DNA from: JBJXFK01 sp046155505
GTDB taxonomy: Bacteria > Planctomycetota > Phycisphaerae > UBA1845 > Fen-1342
DNA: 13,783 nucleotides
Direction of reading: 5' to 3'
Assembly: GCA_046155505.1 (NCBI GenBank)
Contig: JBJXFK010000314.1
Location: forward strand, 1-13,783
Shown here one piece after another: positions 7,592-13,783 of this stretch (positions are counted from its first letter, which is position 1; the number at the start of each line of letters is the position of its first letter). A model generated the notes under the pieces. It was not told the DNA's origin. It searched no databases and saw only the letters and a program-made list of their open reading frames with translations. The translations under genes and the position numbers were made by a program.

Positions 7592-8542
7592 CTATCGCGT
7601 GGCGCTCGACCGGAGCACCTCCGGCAGCGCCGCGTCGAGGTTCGGATACTGAAACTCAAAACCCTCGCTGCACAATCTCGTCGGCACGACATAGCGCCCA
7701 TAGAGCGCCAGCTCGGGGTCCGTGCGCAGCAGTATCCGAGCCCCCACCCGAACCATCCACTCCGTCGCCGGCAATCCGATTGGAATCCGCATCGCACGAC
7801 GAAGCGCCCGCATGAACTCCACCTGCGAGACCGGGTTCGGCGAAGATGCAACGTAAGCGCCTCGCATGCCGTCTTCGCCGATCGCGCGCTCGACGATTCG
7901 GTTCATGTCGGCTTCATGTATCCAGCTCATGCCCTGAACCCCCGTGCCGACGCGTCCGCCAAGCCCGAGACGAGTGACCGTGCGCAGCCGACCGAGCGCG
8001 CCGTTTCCGGCTCCGCGATCGCGACCGATGACGAAGCTTGTGCGCAGGATCACCTGGCGCTGTGCGGGAAGCACGGCGGCGGCAAATGCGTCCTCCCATG
8101 CCCGACCGACGAACGGAGCGAAGCCGACGCCGAACGGAGAACGCTCGTCGCATACGATGCTCGGTGGATCGCCGTAAATGTGGGCGGTGCTCATCTGCAC
8201 CCAAACCGGCGGCGGCGACTTCAGCGTGCACACTGCCCGGCCGAGGACGAGTGTGGCCTCGACGCGCGAGCGGAGGATCTCGTCCTGGTGAGCGGGGGTT
8301 TTGACGCAATCGACTGTACGCCCGACGAGGTTAACGATCGCCCGTGCGCGTTCCAGTTCGCGCGCCCATTCGCCGATCGTTCGAGCATCCCACGCGACGT
8401 GCCGCCACGCGCCGCGGCACTTCGGCGGGTTTCGCGAGAGGATGACGACCGGAATCTCGTGGGCCGAAAGGTGCGTCGCGAGCGAAACGCCGAGAAATCC
8501 GCTACCGCCGGCGATGACAACTGGGTTGCTGGTCGCACTCAT
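7592..8542 (-). CDS. TIGR01777-family NAD(P)-dependent epimerase/sugar nucleotide oxidoreductase-like protein
   Basis: This 316-residue protein is an extended short-chain dehydrogenase of the TIGR01777 (YfcH-like) group. It opens with VVIAGGSGFLG (8-18), the GGxGFxG nucleotide-binding loop of the Rossmann fold, followed by AIVNLVG (68-74) and MSTAHIYGDP (117-126) at the usual active-site position. SWIHEAD (206-212) is typical of the family. The C-terminus VVPTRLCSEGFEFQYPNLDAA matches the DUF1731 tail. The usual YxxxK catalytic pair is not visible, as is common in this group. No substrate is established for the family. The ATG at 8542 has no strong ribosome binding site. It lies upstream of selA on the same strand and is divergent from the cupredoxin gene; 156 bases separate the two starts. 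Confidence 0.88.
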   Translation of the reverse strand: MSATSNPVVIAGGSGFLGVSLATHLSAHEIPVVILSRNPPKCRGAWRHVAWDARTIGEWARELERARAIVNLVGRTVDCVKTPAHQDEILRSRVEATLVLGRAVCTLKSPPPVWVQMSTAHIYGDPPSIVCDERSPFGVGFAPFVGRAWEDAFAAAVLPAQRQVILRTSFVIGRDRGAGNGALGRLRTVTRLGLGGRVGTGVQGMSWIHEADMNRIVERAIGEDGMRGAYVASSPNPVSQVEFMRALRRAMRIPIGLPATEWMVRVGARILLRTDPELALYGRYVVPTRLCSEGFEFQYPNLDAALPEVLRSSATR

Positions 8543-8636
8543 GTCCGTGGATCATACGGCGGGCAGGTTTCAGTGGCTTTGTTTGTCACGCGCCGCCGTC
8601 GGCATGAGCTGCGACGACGGCGGCGGCCGCGAACAA

Positions 8637-8665
8637 TTGCTTCCGGGCGGCGGCGCAACTACATT
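8637..8665 (+). promoter_or_regulatory. Candidate sigma-70-like promoter for the cupredoxin operon
   Basis: TTGCTT at 8637-8642 and TACATT at 8660-8665 are separated by 17 bases, and the GTG start of the cupredoxin gene lies 33 bases after the -10 box. The match is imperfect and it was found by eye in a GC-rich region, but spacing and position are right. Confidence 0.35.
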
Positions 8666-8685
8666 GAACACGGCCCTGGGCACAC

Positions 8686-8690
8686 AGGAG
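8686..8690 (+). promoter_or_regulatory. Ribosome binding site that decides the cupredoxin GTG start
   Basis: AGGAG lies eight bases before the GTG at 8699. The same frame is open for more than 1 kb upstream, but that stretch is antisense to the epimerase and selA genes. This site, together with the signal peptide that begins here, fixes the start. Confidence 0.65.
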
Positions 8691-8698
8691 CAAGCATC

Positions 8699-9370
8699 GT
8701 GAACACGGTTGTACAAACCTCTTTCGCCGCGCAGGTCGCGCGTTGCGCCCTTGCGCTGCTCGCCAGCGTCGGCGTCGCCGCGACACTCAGCCGCAGCGTC
8801 GCGCTGGCACAAAATCAGTCGCGCGGCGCGAGCGTAAGCGGCGAAGTCTCGCCCAGCCCGACCGGGCGAATTCCGGAAATGGTCGTCTATCTCGAATCCG
8901 CGGCGCCGGGGACGCAATACGACGCGCCTAAACAACCCATCATCGTCAGCCAGAAAGGCGCGCAGTTCGCCCCGTCGCTCATTGTCGTACAGGTCGGCAG
9001 CACCGTCTCATTCGCCAACGACGAGGACACGGCGATTGAGCACAACGTCTATTCAAAATCGGACGCCAAGCCGTTCGACCTCGGCCTCTATAAGCCCGGC
9101 GTGGCGCGCGACGTCACCTTCGACAAAGCCGGGCCGATTCACCTGATGTGCTCGATTCACAAGCAGATGAACGGGCACATTTTCGTGGCACCTTCGCCGT
9201 TTTTCGCACGCGTCATCGACGGCAAGTTCACGATCGAAAACGTGCCGCCGGGCAAATACGAGCTCAAGACCTGGCAACGCACGCCGCGGTTTCTCGAAAC
9301 GTCGCAGCCGATCACGGTCGGCGATGGGCCGCTCGCCGGCGTCCGCGTCGACTTGAAGCGGAGCGAATGA
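8699..9370 (+). CDS. Secreted cupredoxin (plastocyanin-like, CxxHxxM type)
   Basis: The 223-residue protein begins with a signal peptide (hydrophobic residues about 16-30, probable cut after SVALA near residue 37), so it should act in the periplasm or on the cell surface. The cupredoxin fold spans about residues 75-165. The predicted type 1 copper ligands are H115 in TAIEHNVYS and C151, H154, M157 in LMCSIHKQMNGHIFV. The CxxHxxM spacing is that of the methylamine-utilization type of plastocyanin-like proteins rather than of plant plastocyanin. A C-terminal segment (about 170-220, FTIENVPPGKYELKTWQ) looks like a carboxypeptidase-regulatory-like beta domain. The predicted role is one-electron transfer or copper binding; the partner is unknown. 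The stop overlaps the start of the next gene (ATGA, 9367-9370), so the two are translationally coupled. Confidence 0.88.
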   Translation: MNTVVQTSFAAQVARCALALLASVGVAATLSRSVALAQNQSRGASVSGEVSPSPTGRIPEMVVYLESAAPGTQYDAPKQPIIVSQKGAQFAPSLIVVQVGSTVSFANDEDTAIEHNVYSKSDAKPFDLGLYKPGVARDVTFDKAGPIHLMCSIHKQMNGHIFVAPSPFFARVIDGKFTIENVPPGKYELKTWQRTPRFLETSQPITVGDGPLAGVRVDLKRSE

Positions 9371-10149
9371 CCATGCGGCAATCGTCCAGTCGCGCGACGA
9401 CGCGCCCGTTTCGTGTACTCAGCATGGTCGCTCTGTGTGCGATTCTCACGCTCGGCGCAGCCGGTTGCGTTGCGCCGCTTCGTGCGCAGCCGGGTTGCGG
9501 TGCGTTGCGTGTTGAGGTGAAGGCCCAGCCCAAGGCCGGTTTTCGCGATGCCGGCGGTGGCGCGGCCTATGGCGACGACGGGCAACCGCTGGTGCGGCCC
9601 GGCTATGAGCGCGTTGACTATCGCAACTTGCAAGACATCGTCGTTTGGCTGACGCCGAATGCGGGAGCGAGCGATTCGAGTTCGCAGTCGCCTGCCGTGC
9701 CGATTTCGGTGACGTTGAAACTCGCCGCGGCGCTGAAGGCCGATGTGCCGCCGGTGGTGGCGGTCGCGCGCGGAGAGACACTGACGATTGTCAACGATAC
9801 GACCGCCGCCGAAGAGATTTTTAGCGTCAGCAAGCCGAACCAATTCGATCTCGGATCGCTGGCGGCGGGCGCGTCGGGCAGTACGCAGGTACGCGAGGTC
9901 GGCACGTTTGATCTGCTGATCGGTTCGCGCGAGTCGCCGATCGCGACGGTGTTTGTCGCGCCGACCCGCTGGGTGCGCACGATTCGCAGCAACGCGGCGG
10001 CGACATTCGACGACGTGCCGCCGGGGCCGTGCCAGGTTTCAGCGTGGCACCCGCGTTTTCCGCCGGCGTCAAGCATCACGGAAATCATCGTCGGCGAGTC
10101 GCGCAGCGTCACGCTGAAAGTCGGCGTGAATGAGTTGCCGAAGCAGTGA
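9367..10149 (+). CDS. Cupredoxin-like lipoprotein paralogue lacking copper ligands
   Basis: The 260-residue protein starts at ATG 9367, overlapping the upstream stop; GGAG lies four bases before. A second ATG at 9373 is possible. The N-terminus has a hydrophobic stretch ending in LGAAGC (C34), a weak lipobox, so it is probably a lipoprotein. Residues about 115-255 align by eye with the preceding cupredoxin: FSVSKPNQFDLGS against YSKSDAKPFDLGL, TVFVAP against HIFVAP, and FDDVPPGPCQVSAWHPRF against FTIENVPPGKYELKTWQRTP. At the ligand positions it has E149 for H115, I185 for C151, R188 for H154 and P191 for M157, so it should not bind copper in the type 1 manner. An extra region of about 50 residues (45-95) precedes the fold. 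It may serve as a docking or assembly partner of the functional cupredoxin; this is inference. Confidence 0.82.
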   Translation: MTMRQSSSRATTRPFRVLSMVALCAILTLGAAGCVAPLRAQPGCGALRVEVKAQPKAGFRDAGGGAAYGDDGQPLVRPGYERVDYRNLQDIVVWLTPNAGASDSSSQSPAVPISVTLKLAAALKADVPPVVAVARGETLTIVNDTTAAEEIFSVSKPNQFDLGSLAAGASGSTQVREVGTFDLLIGSRESPIATVFVAPTRWVRTIRSNAAATFDDVPPGPCQVSAWHPRFPPASSITEIIVGESRSVTLKVGVNELPKQ

Positions 10150-10152
10150 GAG

Positions 10153-10271
10153 AGTGCCTAGTGTTTAGTGTCTAGTGCCTAGTGCCTAGTGCCTAGTGCC
10201 TGGTGTCTGGTCGATCGAGCGGCACGTCTGGTCTCTCTTCGCTAGGCACTAGGCACTAGACACTAGGCACT
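10153..10271. repeat. Heptamer inverted-repeat element filling the gap before the ABC gene
   Basis: Eight 7-base units run from 10153 to 10208: AGTGCCT at units 1 and 4-7, with variants AGTGTTT, AGTGTCT and GGTGTCT. After a 35-base spacer, four units of the reverse complement run from 10244 to 10271 (AGGCACT three times, AGACACT once). The four right-hand units can pair with left units 2-5 (10160-10187) over 28 bases with one mismatch, giving a long hairpin. The element starts three bases after the lipoprotein stop and ends 14 bases before the ABC start codon, so it occupies nearly the whole gap. It resembles the short tandemly repeated heptamers known from cyanobacteria. It could act as a transcript stabiliser, an attenuator or a neutral insertion. 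Confidence 0.9.
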
Positions 10272-10285
10272 CCCCGAGACCCATC

Positions 10286-12232
10286 GTGACCCCACCTGCC
10301 GCAACTGCCGCCGCTCCAGCTACCAACGCCGCCCTGCTGCGTTGGATGTTCGGCTTTCTCGCTCCGGTCTGGCCGCTTGCAGCGCTGGCGTGTGTCTATC
10401 TCGCGCTGTGGGTCACATTCGAAATCTTCGTGGTCCGCCAGACCGCGACGTGCGTGAATCACATCAAGGAGATCGCGCTCGCCGGTCAGTCGATCTCGGG
10501 CGGATTTTGGGCGTGGCTATCGTCGTCCAACGCGACGGCGATCGGGCTGCGAGGCGATCTCGCGCTGCTGGCCGCATTCAGCGTCGCGCTGGCGGCAATG
10601 AGCTACCTGCGCGAAGTCACCTCGGCCAAGCTCAGCATGCACAAGGTTTTCTACATTCGCGAGGCGGTCTATGACAAGCTGCAGCGCGTCGGCCAGGCGT
10701 TTCACGACTCGCACTCGACCGGCGAGCTGATCAACCGAGCGTTCAATGATCTGCAAAACATCCGCTCGTTCGTGCAGACCGCGCTCTTGATGACGCTCGA
10801 AATCGTGCTCATCGTCGGCGGCTATCTGGCGCTGCTGCTGACACGCTCGCCCTGGGTCGCGGCGCTCGCCCTCGCGCCGTTGCCAATCTGGACGGTCTAC
10901 ATCATTCGCTTTGGCCGTCGCGTGCAGGGCGTGCAAAAACAGGTGATGGAGGCCGGCGATCGCAACGTCAGCATCATCACCGAGAACATCGCCGGCGTAC
11001 ACGTCGTCCGCGCGTTTGCGACCGAGCAGCAGGAAATATCCAAGTACGCTGAAAATTCCGAGCAGTTCTTCACGCGCGTCATGCAGCGCATCCGCCTGTT
11101 CGCCAACTTCACGCCCGTCATTCGCAGCATCGCGATGGCGTCGCATCTCACGCTGTTTCTCGCCGCCGGCATTCTGGTCGTCAAAGGCGAAATGCTCGCG
11201 GGCGACTTGCTCATGCTCGGTGCGGCGATGGGCGCGATTCTCGGTCGCTTGCAACAGGTGTCGCTGATCAACGATCAATATCAGAGCGCGATCGTCTCGG
11301 CCCGCCGGCTGCATGACGTGCTCGCCGCTGCGCCGAGCGTGCCCGAAACGACCGACGGCGAGGCGTTGCCGGTGGGCAGCGGCGCGGTGCGGTTCGAGAG
11401 CGTCTCGTTCGGCTATGACCCTGCGCGGCCCGTGCTGCACGACGTTTCGTTCGAGGTACCCGGCGGCAGCTTCATCGCCATCGTCGGCCCGACCGGGGCC
11501 GGGAAATCGACGCTCGTCCAACTCATCGCCCGGCTTTACGAGCCGCAAAGCGGACGCATCATCATCGACGGGCGCGACATTCGCCGCGTGTCGCTCGACA
11601 GCCTGCGACGCGACGTGGCATACGTGTTTCAGGAAACGTATTTGTTCAGTGACACAGTCGAGGGCAACATTACCTATGGCCGACCCGAGGTGCGCGACGG
11701 TCGCGTCGAGGCCGCCGCCCGACTTGCCCAGGCGCACGAGTTCATCGAGGAGCTGCCGGGCGGCTATCAAACCATGCTCGGCGAACGCGGCGCGACACTC
11801 AGCGGCGGACAGCGGCAACGCATGGCCATCGCCCGCGCGATTCTCACCGATCCGCGCATACTAATCCTCGACGACGCGACCGCCGCCGTCGATCCGGAGA
11901 CTGAGGATTTGATCCACCGCGGCATGCGCGGCGTCATGCACGGTCGCACGGTGTTTGTGATTTCGCACCGCCTAAGCACGGTGCGGCGGGCTGACGCGGT
12001 GCTGGTGATCGAGGACGGCCGCATCACGCAGACTGGCACACATGATGAACTGATGCGCCGCGATGGACACTATCGCGACATCGCAGCGGTGCAACTCTCG
12101 GGCGACGCAGCGATCAGCGCGCCGCCGGAGAATCCGTCGCACATGGTCCGCATCCGCGACGAAGCGGCGATCAAGGACGCCGAAGCCGCCGGCAAGCGTG
12201 CGGAAGAGTCGGCGATGGAGCAGGAGCCGTAG
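10286..12232 (+). CDS. ABC exporter, fused membrane and ATPase domains
   Basis: This 648-residue half-transporter has an exporter-type membrane domain (about 20-335, six spans expected) fused to an ATPase domain (about 365-605). ATPase motifs: Walker A GPTGAGKST (401-409, K407); Q-loop VFQETYLF (Q449); signature LSGGQRQR (505-512); Walker B ILILDDATAAVD (525-536); and H-loop (H561). Asp530 stands where the catalytic Glu normally follows Walker B, as in the degenerate site of some heterodimeric exporters. It should form a dimer in the cytoplasmic membrane and export a lipid, peptide or drug-like molecule; the substrate cannot be told. The tail (about 606-648) is charged, with Ala-, Glu- and Lys-rich sequence. 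The start is GTG 10286, just after the repeat hairpin, and lacks a good Shine-Dalgarno sequence; ATG 10346 is an alternative but would remove residues before the first span. Confidence 0.93.
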   Translation: MTPPAATAAAPATNAALLRWMFGFLAPVWPLAALACVYLALWVTFEIFVVRQTATCVNHIKEIALAGQSISGGFWAWLSSSNATAIGLRGDLALLAAFSVALAAMSYLREVTSAKLSMHKVFYIREAVYDKLQRVGQAFHDSHSTGELINRAFNDLQNIRSFVQTALLMTLEIVLIVGGYLALLLTRSPWVAALALAPLPIWTVYIIRFGRRVQGVQKQVMEAGDRNVSIITENIAGVHVVRAFATEQQEISKYAENSEQFFTRVMQRIRLFANFTPVIRSIAMASHLTLFLAAGILVVKGEMLAGDLLMLGAAMGAILGRLQQVSLINDQYQSAIVSARRLHDVLAAAPSVPETTDGEALPVGSGAVRFESVSFGYDPARPVLHDVSFEVPGGSFIAIVGPTGAGKSTLVQLIARLYEPQSGRIIIDGRDIRRVSLDSLRRDVAYVFQETYLFSDTVEGNITYGRPEVRDGRVEAAARLAQAHEFIEELPGGYQTMLGERGATLSGGQRQRMAIARAILTDPRILILDDATAAVDPETEDLIHRGMRGVMHGRTVFVISHRLSTVRRADAVLVIEDGRITQTGTHDELMRRDGHYRDIAAVQLSGDAAISAPPENPSHMVRIRDEAAIKDAEAAGKRAEESAMEQEP

Positions 12233-12374
12233 CGGCGAAAGCAGTTCGTAGTAGCGAATAGCGAGTAGCGAGTTGAATGCGGCACTTTGGGCACAATGAG
12301 TTGCGTCAGCGCCTCGAACGCGACACGTGGAGCTGCCGCCCTCGGCTGCTTTGTTCTGGAGCACCGCGGCCCAC

Positions 12375-12393
12375 CGCGGTTCTTCGAACCGCG
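12375..12393. repeat. Hairpin in the spacer of the 455-base element
   Basis: CGCGGTTC (12375-12382) and GAACCGCG (12386-12393) are perfect inverted repeats with a three-base loop, TTC. The hexamer CCGCGG occurs at 12364-12369 and again at 12374-12379, so alternative pairings are possible. Confidence 0.6.
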
Positions 12394-12570
12394 CCGCGTA
12401 ACGCTCGAACGCGCGTGACGCCATCCGGCTGTCGGGCGTTCTTGAGTCAGGCGGCGTTTCTGATCGAGCGTGTGACCTCGCTCGCTCGCGCTCGGGGTTC
12501 GGATGCGCTCCAGGTTCGGACGCGCTTGCTGCGATCGGGGCACTCGCTTGCGCGTCGCGTTCGTTATTGT

Positions 12571-12594
12571 CACTCACGCACTCACGCACTCACA
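12571..12594. repeat. Three-copy octamer tandem repeat
   Basis: CACTCACG occurs twice and CACTCACA once, in tandem, directly before the long hairpin at 12599-12631. It is non-coding, with period eight, and is distinct from the period-seven arms of the surrounding element. Confidence 0.7.
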
Positions 12595-12598
12595 CACG

Positions 12599-12631
12599 CA
12601 TGCCGACGGCGGAGTACCGCTCGTCGGCATG
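12599..12631. terminator. Long hairpin, possible terminator for the convergent genes
   Basis: CATGCCGACG (12599-12608) pairs perfectly with CGTCGGCATG (12622-12631). Inside it GCGG (12609-12612) pairs with CCGC (12617-12620) around the tetraloop AGTA, with one bulged T. This makes a 14-pair stem, the strongest local hairpin seen in the window. There is no T-run on either side, so intrinsic termination is not assured. It lies 367 bases beyond the ABC stop and 75 bases beyond the protease stop. It could instead be a structural part of the surrounding repeat element. Confidence 0.4.
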
Positions 12632-12706
12632 GCACCCGGCGCGAATGACAGGAGCGCAAATCTGTAACTCGCTACTCGCTATTTGCCGTTCGCTATTCGC
12701 TACTCA

Positions 12707-13783
12707 TCACTTATCTTCCGCCTTAATCCCCATCCCCCGCCGATCCGGATACGCCGGTCGCTTGGGCGGCTTGTAACCGTTCGTCGCGATTTCCTTGAGC
12801 ATCAATTCGATCGCCGCATCGAGCTGCGGGTCGGCGACCGCGCCGTCCTTGCTCACCATCTTCGCCGGGTCGTCGATTACTTCGATGTCGGGATCGACGC
12901 CGTGGCCTTCGACGCCCCAGGTGCCGTCCTTTTCATAGAAGCCGACGGTGGGCGCGCTGACGCTGGCGCCGTCGATCAGGCCTGGGTTACCGGAGATGCC
13001 GACCAGGCCGCCCCAGGTGCGCGTACCGATCAACTTGCCGATCTTGTTGGCGCGGAACAACCAAGGAAACATGTCGCCGCCGGAGCCGGCGAGACCGTTG
13101 ATCAGCATGCACTTGGGTCCCTGGTGCGAATCGGGCGGCCAGGTCCAATCCTTGCCGTCGCGGCGTGCCCAGTAGTTGGTGACCGGACGGTTGAGCAGCT
13201 CGATGAAGCGGGTGGGAATCTGGCCGCCGCCATTCCAGCGCTCGTCGATGATGAGGGCCTGCTTGTCGATCTGGCCGAAGAACTGACGGAAGAGATTGTT
13301 CTGACCGTTGACGCCGGTATCGGGCACGTAGATGTAGCCGATCTTGCCGCCCGACTTTTCGGCGACGTAGGCGCGGTTGCGCTCAATCCACGAGCGATAG
13401 CGAATGTCGCCTTCGCTGCCGAGCAATTGCACGATCACGTCGCGTGCGGTGTCGTCGCGGGCGGGCTTGTCGCTGACCGTGATGGTGACGACCTTTCCTG
13501 CAAGGCCGATGAAAGCCGACCACGGGTCTCTGGAGGGGTCGAGCTTTACGCCGTTGACGGCCAGCAGGTAGTCGCCGACCTTGGCTTTGACGCCGGGCTG
13601 ACTGAGGGGGCCGCGGGCGTCGGCATCCCAGGCGGCGCCTTCGTAGATTTTCTGAATGCGGTAGGCACCGTCAACCAGCTCGAAGTCGCAGCCGAGCATG
13701 CCGACCGAGAGGCTCGGTTCGGACTCGCTTGAGCCGCCCATGTAATAGGCGTGGCCGACGTTCAGCTCGGAGATCATCTCGCG
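12707..13783 (-). CDS. Tricorn-like S41 family serine protease (3' part, runs off right edge)
   Basis: The last 358 residues of a larger protein are visible; complete Tricorn proteases exceed 1,000 residues and carry beta-propeller domains before this part. The fragment contains the end of the first catalytic subdomain (MISELNVGHAYYMGG, with the catalytic His); a PDZ domain (about 25-105, GVKAKVGDYLLAVNGVKL); and the second catalytic subdomain, with IGYIYVPDTG (146-155), LIIDERWNGGGQ (175-186), GLAGSGGDMFPWLFR (228-242), in which S232 is the predicted nucleophile, and GVEGHGVDPDIEV (288-300), with the active-site Glu. Numbering is from the Met at 13777. Known: Tricorn cuts peptides released by the proteasome or other proteases. 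In the archaeal enzyme Ser745 precedes the catalytic His; here that position is Gly. The stop (12707-12709) abuts the repeat arm. Confidence 0.88.
   Translation of the reverse strand, partial: REMISELNVGHAYYMGGSSESEPSLSVGMLGCDFELVDGAYRIQKIYEGAAWDADARGPLSQPGVKAKVGDYLLAVNGVKLDPSRDPWSAFIGLAGKVVTITVSDKPARDDTARDVIVQLLGSEGDIRYRSWIERNRAYVAEKSGGKIGYIYVPDTGVNGQNNLFRQFFGQIDKQALIIDERWNGGGQIPTRFIELLNRPVTNYWARRDGKDWTWPPDSHQGPKCMLINGLAGSGGDMFPWLFRANKIGKLIGTRTWGGLVGISGNPGLIDGASVSAPTVGFYEKDGTWGVEGHGVDPDIEVIDDPAKMVSKDGAVADPQLDAAIELMLKEIATNGYKPPKRPAYPDRRGMGIKAEDK

Larger units (their letters stand above)
12250..12704. repeat. 455-base element bounded by inverted heptamer arrays
   Basis: This element fills the gap between the ABC gene and the convergent protease gene. 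The left arm has three 7-base units, GTAGCGA, ATAGCGA, GTAGCGA, at 12251-12271. The right arm has their reverse complements at 12669-12703: TCGCTAC, TCGCTAT, one degenerate unit, TCGCTAT, TCGCTAC. Bases 12257-12274 and 12666-12683 are a perfect 18-base inverted repeat, and 12250-12264 pairs perfectly with 12690-12704. The spacer of about 390 bases has no convincing gene but is rich in hairpins and short repeats, listed separately. The right arm ends three bases before the protease stop codon. It looks like a small non-autonomous dispersed element; no transposase or flanking target duplication was recognised. Confidence 0.8.

Noticed and set aside
7520..8698. Long upstream extension of the cupredoxin reading frame (393 codons)
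   Set aside because: It is antisense to the epimerase gene and the start of selA, has no recognisable protein features, and the signal peptide and ribosome binding site place the true start at 8699.
10153..10271. Possible CRISPR array
   Set aside because: The units are seven bases with no spacers between them, followed by inverted copies. There are no cas genes.
10517..11818. 433-codon minus-strand open frame
   Set aside because: It is antisense to the ABC exporter, has shadow-frame composition and no recognisable motif.
11972..12589. 205-codon minus-strand open frame covering the ABC 3' end and the spacer
   Set aside because: Its translation simply reads through the repeat arm and the antisense of the ATPase domain. 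No motif or ribosome binding site supports it.
12683..13732. 349-codon plus-strand open frame
   Set aside because: It is antisense to the Tricorn-like protease and begins inside the repeat arm.

Overview
The window looks like chromosome of a GC-rich bacterium, most likely a planctomycete or close relative. That guess rests on inference, not on a search: a tandem ACT-domain protein, a DUF2752 membrane protein, a Tricorn-type protease, methylamine-type cupredoxins, and gaps filled by heptamer repeat arrays. No rRNA, tRNA, CRISPR array, transposase or integrase was seen.

Left part (1-3476), all on the minus strand. Reading in the direction of transcription: a small protein with two ACT domains; a HipA-like kinase followed 17 bases later by a DUF3037 protein; a DUF2752 membrane protein; and the 5' part of a patatin-like lipoprotein that runs off the left edge. 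The kinase/DUF3037 pair (1224-2935) looks less GC-rich than the housekeeping genes and is the best candidate for an accessory, poorly understood two-gene system.

Middle part (3477-8542). A divergent gap leads into rnr (RNase R, plus strand). It carries an unusual in-frame insert made of a repeat element between the catalytic and S1 domains. Convergent to it are selA (selenocysteine synthase) and an upstream TIGR01777-type epimerase gene, probably cotranscribed on the minus strand. No selB, selD or tRNA-Sec is in view.

Right part (8543-13783). On the plus strand, a periplasmic CxxHxxM cupredoxin is translationally coupled by an ATGA overlap to a lipoprotein paralogue that has lost all four predicted copper ligands. 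A heptamer-repeat hairpin separates these from a half-size ABC exporter with Asp in place of the usual catalytic Glu. A 455-base element bounded by inverted heptamer arrays fills the gap to the 3' end of a convergent Tricorn-like protease gene, which runs off the right edge.

The most interesting structural theme is three separate elements built alike: tandem 7-base units, a spacer, then the same units in reverse complement. One lies inside rnr and two fill intergenic gaps, and each has a different 7-base unit. The most interesting protein-level themes are the kinase/DUF3037 pair and the ligand-less cupredoxin paralogue.
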